Assembly: GCA_030737835.1 (NCBI GenBank)
Contig: CM060849.1
Location: forward strand, 3,038,001-3,102,000
Length of the DNA stretch: 64,000 nt
DNA from: Acorus gramineus
Taxonomy: Eukaryota; Streptophyta; Magnoliopsida; Acorales; Acoraceae
Direction of reading: 5' to 3'
Shown here: piece after piece, positions 56,801 through 64,000 of the stretch
Numbering within the stretch: position 1 is the stretch's first letter
Layout of the letters: every line of letters begins with the position of its first letter
Program-made: the position numbers and the translations under genes
Notes under the pieces: generated by a model
What the model was told of the DNA's origin: nothing
Seen by the model: the letters and a program-made list of their open reading frames with translations, nothing else
The model's database searches: none

Positions 56801-58442
56801 TGCACCCGGTTATTAACCCAGGTTTAATCATGCTAGATATTACTAACATAGGGAGGTAGTACTATAAATAGGGACTACCTAAGGCATGCATATTCTATAC
56901 ATTCATTATAAACACACATCACGCATGCCCATACATGAAGGGCGCATGCAAACATAATAATTCATACATGAATATGATACATAGGCAAGTGTTCTACACA
57001 ATATACGAGCTATACTAACCTAGCATGCAAATATCTAGCATATTATGGGTTAGACATGACCATACTACTTATCTAAATAAGTAGTATAGTCAGGGTGCCC
57101 AACGGATGCGCGACGCACGACTACGTGCATCCAATGCTTCCCGAAGGGTTGGATCGAACCACTCACCGATACTCGGACTGTCGCACGTCCGGTCTACGAG
57201 ATCTGCAAAACACAACCAATGATCCACAATTAAAATATGGAATTTCCTGACACGCATATAAGCCTAATTTATGAAGACCCTAACTCCTGATACTTTCCAC
57301 AACATGCATAACAACTCCTTGACACACAATCGAGCAAATCTACTAAACCTGCTATAACCAGCCCTACTATTTGATCTTCACAGCACCAAACACATATCCA
57401 AAAATTATGAAATAAATTATACACATTCTGTGACATGCTGGGATCATAATTTCTGAAGACATTATAACCTAATTTTGCCTCTACAAGCCCGAACTAAAAT
57501 ATTTCCAGAAACTGGTCAATTCCCCCGCAAATCTGGACAGGCCTCGCAAATCAGGTTATAACTTACAACACATTATCATAACGACACCAAATTTCATATA
57601 TAACAACTAGACACATAGAGGATCATATTACATGCTGACACAATCCCAAAAAAATGCCTCTAAATGCTAGTTTCACATATCTTTACAAGACAGACATCTG
57701 CCTTACCAAAAGAGGGGGAGGGAAATGGGGAGATGCGGGGTTCTCGACACACCCACGACCACCTCAACCACCACCACCACTACCACCACCTCATCAGCAT
57801 CTCCTCAAGCCCTTCATGGATGAAAGCAGGGGTGCAAAGGGGGCATGAGAAGGAGATAGAGAGAAGAGAAACAAGGCACACAAACAATACATGAACACAC
57901 AAGCACAAACACCTACCTTTCACTTCTTTTTCCTTTTCACCTTCACCTTCTCCTTCTATTTCTTCTTATTCTCCTTAAAAACCAACAAAAGGAGCAAAAA
58001 AAAAAGGAGAGTGAAGAGGAGGGCACGTTGAGGGAGAGAGAGAGAGCAAAAGTCACTCACAAATAGGGCTTTAAATGGGGAAAAAGTGAGTTGGTGGAAG
58101 CTTTGACAAGTCAACCCAACCAAGCTAGAGGACAAAACCATTTGACCATGGTCAATGGTCTTCTTTCACTTGTCAAAGTCTCCAATTGACTTGGTCATAG
58201 TCCCCCCCACAAGCCAACATCGACCAAAACCTGACGGATACGATTTGAAACTCCATATTTTTCTAAAACGTAACCGGAATTCGATGAAATTTCTATGGGC
58301 AGTACTAAATGGTACCTCGACCCATAATATACAGTTAGATTTTTAATCAGAGTACTCCAACTTCTGCAGGTAGCTAAAAGTCAAAATTTTAGCGACTTCG
58401 ATCAAAAAAAAAAAAAAGGCTCCAAATGACACAGGCATAACA
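50864..58442 (-). mobile_element. 5' LTR of T7, interrupted by T8
   Basis: Without T8 and one target duplication it is 3824 bp. It preserves the uninterrupted R target site (ACGATTTGAAACTCC near 58240), while the other LTR preserves the T8 site; the two LTRs thus prove each other's insertions. Confidence 0.88.
51703..55452 (-). mobile_element. Solo LTR T8 (3.75 kb) inside the T7 5' LTR
   Basis: It runs TGTCACGCCCC...CGAGCATAACA with perfect 5 bp duplications ATAAC (51698-51702, 55453-55457). It belongs to the CpG-cassette subtype (54190-54600), unlike its AT-cassette host T7. It contains the 117 bp direct duplication (52240-52460) and the CT-rich leader with a CACCAC microsatellite (54730-55030, read in reverse). 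Confidence 0.92.
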
Positions 58443-59714
58443 TAATGAATTCATTTTTATCAAAACATTAGAAACTTTATTTGCATTCCTTTAGAGCTAT
58501 AGGATTCAATGATATTTATAAAAATTCATATAGGGGATAGAGGCAAAAATTCCTTTAGAGCTTTAATTTGTGATGGAGATTGGTTATGCACTGATTTTGG
58601 TCTTGTTGAGTCATCAAATGTAAGTATAATTATATATTCTACATTTCTTCTATTAACGCAGTGATTACAGAATATGTATAATGTATCTCATTTATCTTAT
58701 ATGTTATATGTACAGACCGAGGAAGAATTCATGCAAGTTGTCCTTGAAGGTGGAGAGACTGCTACAAAGGTATATCTCATTTTTATTTTAAATCTTTGGC
58801 ATTTTCTTTGTCTGTGTGAATCCATTGTGTCAAATATCAATCCATTGTTGGAACTTATGCATCTTTTGCTATTTTATTTTTTTGTTTAATGCAGTAATCT
58901 ATACGGTGTTGATCGGAGGTGTTCAAGGTGGTTTGGACTCACTAGATTGTTTATTAATGTGGTCTGTGTGGACTGTTATCTATTATCAACTATGTTTGTT
59001 TATTAGTGTGGACTATTTGTTAGTGTGGACTCACTGGATTGTTTATTAGTGTGGTCTGTCTAGACTGTTATCTATTACTATTAGTGTGAACTGCTATCTA
59101 TTATCAAATATGTTTGTTTATTAGTGTGGACTATTTGTTAGTGTGGACTCGCTAGATTGTTTTTTAGTGTGGACTATGGACTGTTATCTATTATTAAATA
59201 TGTTTGTTTATTAGTGTGGACTGTTTGTTAATGTGGATTCACTGGACTGTTTATTAGTGTAGACTGTTATTAGTGTGGACTGTTTATTAGTGTGGATTGT
59301 AAGGAGTCTAGGGTGGTTGATTTATGAAAGGCTGTTTGATGGTTGAATTATGAAAGCTGTTTGATTAATATGTTTGGTGTTGACTGTTGGAGTTGTTTAA
59401 GGTGATGAATTTTGAGTATGTTGTTTATTTTTTGTTTATTTTGAATATGTTGTTTATTATTAGTGTAGAAATTTGAACATCTACAAAGTGTTGTGATTTA
59501 TGAAAATTGACTTCTAAAATGCTCAAAAAAAAATAATTTTACCTTCTAATGAGCCTAAGCCGAGCTTCAGCCGAGCTTTGCACGAGCCCAACGAGCCAAG
59601 CTTGAACACAAAATTAAGCTCGTAATCGAGCCAAGCCCGAGCCGAGCCTAAAAATAAACGAGCTGAGCCTGAGCAGGTCGAAGCTCGCCTCGTTCGGCTC
59701 GTTTACCAGCCCTA
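58443..59714 (+). other. Right arm of the hAT element
   Basis: AT-rich DNA with one exon-like block (58709-58768, CAG before and GTATAT after, encoding EEEFMQVVLEGGET) that I cannot assign. About 58940-59290 is a loose minisatellite of TTAGTGTGGACT units. The last 170 bp are rich in GAGCC motifs before the terminal inverted repeat. Confidence 0.55.
58940..59290. repeat. TTAGTGTGGACT minisatellite in the hAT element
   Basis: More than ten imperfect copies of TTAGTGTGGACT(G/A), often joined by GTTTGTTTA or GTTATCTATTA. Confidence 0.75.
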
Positions 59715-59722
59715 CCTGCACC

Positions 59723-60035
59723 TGAGCGTTCAAGGAAAAGGAGGCATTGTGATCACCCTGAGGAAAAGGCCGACGACCCCACTATGGTATTTCCTTTGCC
59801 AACCAGAGGTTTGAGCGTCCCGTACGAGATGCTCGAGACCTCCCTTGCTATAGAGGAGCAACTCACGAAGTTGTGTCGGCTGGCTCAAGACTTGGAGGAT
59901 GAAATGGTGAAAGATTACACGTCCGGGTACCAGGCCGGGTTTGAGGATGGCCGGTTGGGTCGTGCCTTCCCATCCCCAGGGCAGCTCGATGAGGGCTACC
60001 GTACGTCGTTAACTCGCAGGCACTCTGCAGGCTAG
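59723..60035 (+). pseudogene. aORF-C, 3' part, beyond the hAT element
   Basis: Directly after the 8 bp duplication the frame resumes with a basic block (RSRKRR), then continues from VFPLPTRGLSVP to a charged helix (IEEQLTKLCRLAQDLEDEM) and the tail motif DYTSGYQAGFEDGRLGR, stopping at 60033. This tail is the counterpart of those in aORF-A, -B, -D and -E, which shows that 33702-34512 and this segment are one gene split by a 25 kb insertion. Confidence 0.75.
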
Positions 60036-60139
60036 GCCAGCAGGGGCGACACAGCGGGTTTTTTTTGGGAATCCAGCGAATGTGCATCACCTCCTTGATG
60101 TGACACCATTTACCTTAATCATTTATTCGTTTGTATGTA

Positions 60140-60396
60140 GTCGCGCCTTAGTTTTGCCGTTGCGGCTAGTGCACGACCCTTAGTCTGGGGCGACTCGAGT
60201 GCTACCCAGTAAGTGAATAGAGTATGACTCCTCGTGACCTTGGGCCTAGTCGGTTGCAAGGTGTGATTCACTTAACGGCGGGTTTTAATCCCTCGCCACC
60301 ACGTCTGTGCCCCACCCCATTGGGGTGCGTCTTAATTGTGCCGTTACGGCTAGTGCGTGACCCTTAGTCCGGGGCGACCCGAGTGCTACCGGTAAG
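60140..60396. repeat. Tandem array of about 185 bp units, left part
   Basis: Units start GCGCCTTAG (60143) and GCGTCTTAA (60327), a period of 184 bp, with CCGTTACGGCTAGTGCG and GAGTGCTACC blocks. Such arrays near the 3' end are typical of Tat-lineage elements. LTR H2 cuts the second unit. Confidence 0.8.
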
Positions 60397-60416
60397 TGTA
60401 ATGACTATGGTTTTCC

Positions 60417-60666
60417 TAGACGTTTCTTGATATTATGCATTAGGTCATATTCCTATAAGGTTTTAGAAAATTTATATACCTCCAATTTCAGAAGTTAAGG
60501 TATGGTTGGAATCATTATTATGTTAGCTTTCCAACGCTTTTTAGACGTTTCTTGATATTATGCATTAGGTCATATTCCTATAAGGTTTTAGAAAATTTAT
60601 ATACCTCCAATTTCAGAAGTTAAGGTATGGTTGGAATCATTATTATGTTAGCTTTCCAACTCTTTT
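60417..60666. repeat. 125 bp tandem duplication in LTR H2
   Basis: Units 60417-60541 and 60542-60666 both start TAGACGTTTCTTGATATTATG and are nearly identical. Confidence 0.9.
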
Positions 60667-60897
60667 TACAGATAGTCAATCGGATGAGTATCGATCAAGT
60701 TATGGGCCAAATTGTGACAAGAGGTCGGACAGAGGAATAGTGACGGCTCCAAGGGGAGCCGTTGATTTTTCCAACGGATTCAACAGGAGCCGTCGATCTG
60801 GAAACAATTTCAAACCCAAATATTTCAGTTTTTAGAAGGTTTTAATGTGTATTATTATTGATTGATATGTTTGGGATACAGTTGGTTTTGATTTCCC

Positions 60898-60920
60898 CAC
60901 GTGTATAAAGCTTATATATA
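60898..60920 (+). promoter_or_regulatory. G-box and TATA region of LTR H2
   Basis: CACGTG at 60898-60903 overlaps GTATAAAGC, and TTATATATACCCC follows at 60912. The CT-rich leader starts right after. Confidence 0.55.
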
Positions 60921-62748
60921 CCCCTCTCTCTCTTTTTCATTGAAAACCCTAAAACCCTAAAACCCTAAAGTCTACTTCTTCTTCTTCTCTTGTTTTCGGC
61001 ACCATTGTTGAGGAGCTCGGTAAGGGGTTCGAATAGAGGGTTCTTGTGAGTATTATCCTCTGTTCGTGAAGAGTTTTGATTGATAAGGATTCCCTTTAGA
61101 TGTCTTTGTTATATGATTTCTTTTTTAGGTTTTCCTAACAAAAAGATTTGGATTTTCTTCTTGATACTTGAAAGTTTTTGTATGATTTCGGGTCCTGATG
61201 ACATAACAATGAAATCATAATTTTTTGTGATGTTTTACAAAGTTTTAGATGATGCTATTAGGCCTCGTATGTGTATTTTTGGATTTTTTATTTCTTGAGC
61301 TTTTCTTCTTGGGTTTTCATAAATCTTGATGTAGGTTATATGATTTTGGATCCTTATGCTATAGCTATGAAACCATAAAGTTTTCAAGGTGTTTTTCATA
61401 TCTTTTATGTTAAATGAATAGGATATGTATATATATATCTTACCTAGGTTTGGTTATTAAACATAAAAATCATGTTATGAATTGTTTAAGGTCTTGTTTG
61501 ACCCTATATGCATAGATCCAAACCTATACATGCTTTTATGATTTTGTAAGAGTTTTTATCATAGATCCATGTTAGTTGTTTCTACATATAATAGATCTAT
61601 GGTTTTTGAGGATTTTTGTAATATGGTTTAATTGTTTTTATATATGTTTTTTTATGAATCCTTTTAAATCTAGGGTTTTGAATAGAGGGTATCATGCTAG
61701 GTTTAATAATATGTTATCTCTTGCGGTTTTCAAAGTATTTTTAAATGTATATTCAGATCCTTGGGTGTACCAAGAGTTTTAACGTTTCATTGATATTTTT
61801 ATCGTTATTCCATAAGCTAGGGTTTCAAATGGATTTTCTTATATACGATTTTTTATCTATCTCCTAAATGTTTTGTATCGTTTACATATTATATATTGAT
61901 TTTTGATAATATGAATAAATCTGAGTTTTTTAGAAGTTTAATAAGATTTATTTGGTTTTATATACATGTTTTGTGAATCCTTATAAACTAGGGTTTTAAT
62001 TGGATTTTTTACACATGAATAATTTTTTATATTCCTTAGTGACTTACATTGTTTTACGCGACTCATATATGTATGTAAATGGTAAAAGGTACTAGGTTGT
62101 CTTAACAAAAAAAAAAAAAAAAAATAGAGTTTTTGGATTGGTTTTAATTGAATTTCTCGTATGCATGATTTGATCTTCGAGATGAGTTCTTTATCGTTTT
62201 CCGCCGTTTTAAACAACTCGTTTATGGTTTTTCAATGATAGAATGCGTTAGGATATTTTTAATTAAAAATTAGGGTTTCATGCCTTTTGCCTCAGGACGG
62301 CTCTGTCAAGAGCCATCGGGCAGGTTTTGGACGGCTCCCCGAGTAGCCTTCGGGTTTGTAAGGGACGGCCCCAAGAGGAGCCGTCAAGTTTTTGTGATTT
62401 TTCTGTGTGTACGGCTCCATCAGGTCCCGTACTATTCGCGCATTTTGTGATTGATTCCTATCGTTTCAGGACTGGTTAGGTTACCTTTTAAACCTTCTGG
62501 AGTTGTTTCGTATCGTTGGAACAGAGGTGAGTGGATCTAGTCTCTACGTAGATTTTGAAACTACTTATATTTATATCATGATTGCATCATGCCTATTTTA
62601 TGAATGCAACTGTTATCTTGATTATGGAATACATGAGCATGACACCATGATTTTAAGGTATTATTTTACGTATAATCTATATTGGAGACTATGTTATTCT
62701 TGCATGCAAATTACGGTTTGATAAATTGATCTTGCATGCATATCATCC

Positions 62749-62844
62749 GTCTGCGTGACACTTGTCTGCATGACATTGTCTGCGTGACGACCAGTCTGCG
62801 TGACCCAGTCCAGCGGGACCTTGTCTGCGTGACGTCTGCGTGAC
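62749..62844. repeat. Six GTCTGCGTGAC motifs in LTR H2
   Basis: Five exact copies and one GTCTGCATGAC, irregularly spaced. A related but degenerate stretch lies in H1 (5570-5640, reversed, GTGACTACGG/AGGTGACTT). Confidence 0.8.
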
Positions 62845-63482
62845 CAAGCTCTAGATGGAGCATCTTTCGGCTGCGTGCCATACGGGCATGCGTGTCCGTT
62901 GCATCATACGCATCATGTAGTATAGTTCATGTGAATTTTATGGTTATTCCTCTAAAGAGGTGCATTATTATTTTATAAATTTAGTACGACTTACAAATGT
63001 TTTCCTTATTATGATATACTATGTTCTGCGTGACTTAGATTCTATAACTCTGTTATTTTCAAAGTTATTATTAACGGGACGCCATAGGTCCATTCACTGA
63101 GCGTGTGGTTGCTCACCCCTCCTTTTTCCCATCTTTCATATTAAAGGTTTAGAGTGGTTGATCTCATATAGCTGTGGACGAGATCATGTTTTCTAGAAGG
63201 CTAGACTTTGCATAGAAGGTGTTGGTCTTTTCTTTGGCATGTAAAGGGCCCGAATGTATGATAATATGGTCATATTTAGAGTTCAGTTGTTCCCGATGTA
63301 TATCCAGTATTTGAGAACTTTTGGATTTTATCTTTGATAATTGATGAATAAAATATGGTGATGTTTTCTTATGTTCTTTGGATAAAAGGAAAAAAAAATA
63401 GAACTCTGAGATTTGAGAAAATTTAGTTAACGCAACTGAATCTCACGCTTCAAAACGGAGTCATGGATTCGGGGGCGTTACA

Positions 63483-63832
63483 GTAAGCGAATAGAGTATG
63501 ACTCCTTGCGACCCTTGGCCTGGTCGGCGGCAAGGTGCAATTCACTTAGCGGGCGGGGTCTTAACCACTCGCGACCTCACTTGTGCCCCATCCCATTGGG
63601 GTGTGTCTTGATTGTGCCGTTACGGCTAGTGCGCGATCCTTAGTCTGGGGTGACCCGAGTGCTACCTGGTAAGCGAATAGAGTATGACTCCTCGTGACCC
63701 TTGGCCTTGTCGGCGGCAAGGTGAAATTCACTTAGCGGGTGGAGCCTTAACCCCTCGCGACCTCGTCTGTGCCCCATCCCATTGGGGTGTGTCTTGATTG
63801 TGCCGTTACGGCTAGTGCACGACCCTTTGTCC
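63483..63832. repeat. Tandem array of about 185 bp units, right part
   Basis: This continues the array after H2: GTGTGTCTTG recurs at 63601 and 63787 (186 bp apart). It stops at 63833, where H3 begins. Confidence 0.8.
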
Positions 63833-64000
63833 TGTAACGCCCCTAAATCCACGACTTCATTTTAAAGCGTGAAATCTGATTGCATTAACTTAATTCCTCA
63901 AATCTCATAGTTCTATTTTTTTTTTTTATCCAGGGAACAAAAGAATACATCACCATATTTATACATCAATTGTCAAGGCTAAAATCCAACACAAATTCAA
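63833..64000 (-). mobile_element. LTR H3, partial (cut by window end)
   Basis: TGTAACGCCCCTAAATCC matches the reverse complement of the H2 end (GGATTCGGGGGCGTTACA), and the match continues through TTTTAAAGCGTGA to the window edge. It is inverted relative to H2. Confidence 0.8.

Larger units (their letters stand above)
35960..58442 (-). mobile_element. T7: full-length Ty3/gypsy (chromovirus-type) LTR retrotransposon, internally deleted and nested
   Basis: TGTCATGCCCC (left) and GGCATAACA (right) are flanked by perfect 5 bp duplications TAATG (35955-35959, 58443-58447), inside the hAT element. On the minus strand the order is 5' LTR (58442-50864), PBS, gag start, RT remnant, integrase C-terminus, polypurine tract, 3' LTR (48153-35960). 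Without inserts the LTRs are 3844 and 3824 bp, and the internal region is only 2710 bp. It differs from an autonomous element by large pol deletions and frameshifts. The pol remnants and the TGGTATCAGAGC primer site place the whole T family in Ty3/gypsy; the Tekay/Del branch is my best guess from the long LTRs and pol tail. Confidence 0.9.
34521..59714. mobile_element. Non-autonomous hAT-type transposon (about 2.7 kb) expanded by nested LTR elements
   Basis: Both ends carry the terminal inverted repeat TAGGGCTGGTAAACGAGCC, typical of plant hAT elements, flanked by perfect 8 bp duplications CCTGCACC (34513-34520, 59715-59722). Many GAGCC/GGCTC subterminal motifs follow at both ends. Without T7 the element is about 2706 bp. 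The left part (34780-35960) looks like a promoter, a CT-rich leader and a first exon with donor TTCTCAG|GTATGA near 34970. The right part has short exon-like blocks, for example 58709-58768 between CAG and GTATAT. No transposase domain (DDE or dimerisation) is recognisable, so it would rely on a partner element. Confidence 0.88.
60397..63482 (+). mobile_element. Solo LTR H2 (3.09 kb)
   Basis: It runs TGTAATGACT...GGGGGCGTTACA with perfect 5 bp duplications GTAAG (60392-60396, 63483-63487), inside the tandem array. A G-box and TATA region (60898-60920) precede a CT-rich leader with three AAAACCCT units. It also has a 125 bp tandem duplication (60417-60666), inverted GACGGCTC/GAGCCGTC pairs (about 62290-62430) and a GTCTGCGTGAC array (62749-62844). 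No coding region is attached. H1 and H3 are inverted relatives. Confidence 0.9.

Noticed and set aside
35960-58442. An integrated pararetrovirus instead of an LTR element
   Set aside because: Long LTRs, 5 bp TSD, tRNA-iMet PBS and integrase tail are those of a Ty3/gypsy retrotransposon; no movement protein or coat motif was seen.
60940-60970. Telomere-like AAAACCCT repeats
   Set aside because: Only three 8 bp units, not the plant 7 bp telomere repeat, and part of the LTR H leader, where ACCCTAAA motifs are common.

Overview
This is a slice of intergenic DNA from a large, repeat-rich plant genome (an angiosperm, probably a eudicot; the species cannot be told from the sequence). I see no ordinary host gene with an intact reading frame. 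Almost every base belongs to LTR retrotransposons, one hAT-type DNA transposon, or their wreckage. Many are inserted into each other, and target-site duplications (TSDs) and uninterrupted sister copies show the order.

Families, with the labels used below. T (copies T1-T8) is a Ty3/gypsy family with LTRs of about 3.4-3.85 kb, starting TGTTATGCC and ending GGCGTGACA; the one full-length copy, T7, carries a tRNA-iMet primer site and broken chromovirus-type pol. R is a Tat-lineage-like element with LTRs of about 845 bp, gag and protease on the minus strand, and two genes on the opposite strand. G (G1, G2) is an LTR family of about 1.15 kb full of GGGCGGCTA/TAGCCGCCC palindromes. H (H1-H3) is a LTR family of about 3.1 kb (TGTAATG...GCGTTACA).

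Layout. 1-5442: a G LTR split by solo LTR T1. 5561-17166: a minus-strand H fragment split by T2, which is split by T3, which is split by T4. 17167-18803: AT-rich DNA with exons of a replication protein A-like gene. 18804-23506: a rearranged T LTR followed by an inverted T fragment. 23507-34512: three decayed genes (aORF-A, -B, -C) of the putative gypsy-type transposon domain family, with G2 (itself split by T6) between A and B. 34521-59714: an hAT element of about 2.7 kb swollen to 25 kb because T7 (35960-58442) landed in it; R landed in one T7 LTR and T8 in the other. 59723-60035: the other end of aORF-C. 60140-63832: a tandem array of about 185 bp units split by LTR H2; H3 starts at 63833 and runs off the window.

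The most interesting content is the antisense gene system. Five gene copies (A-E) fall into two paralogous types. Four have a TATA box 60-105 bp before their start, two have poly(A)-like signals, and all share an N-terminal domain; the C-terminal ends carry a GY..GF.DG-like motif. In R the pair sits head-to-tail opposite gag-protease, and no reverse transcriptase or integrase sequence is visible. The T family also repeatedly inserts into itself, and its LTRs contain intron-like segments whose contents differ completely between copies.
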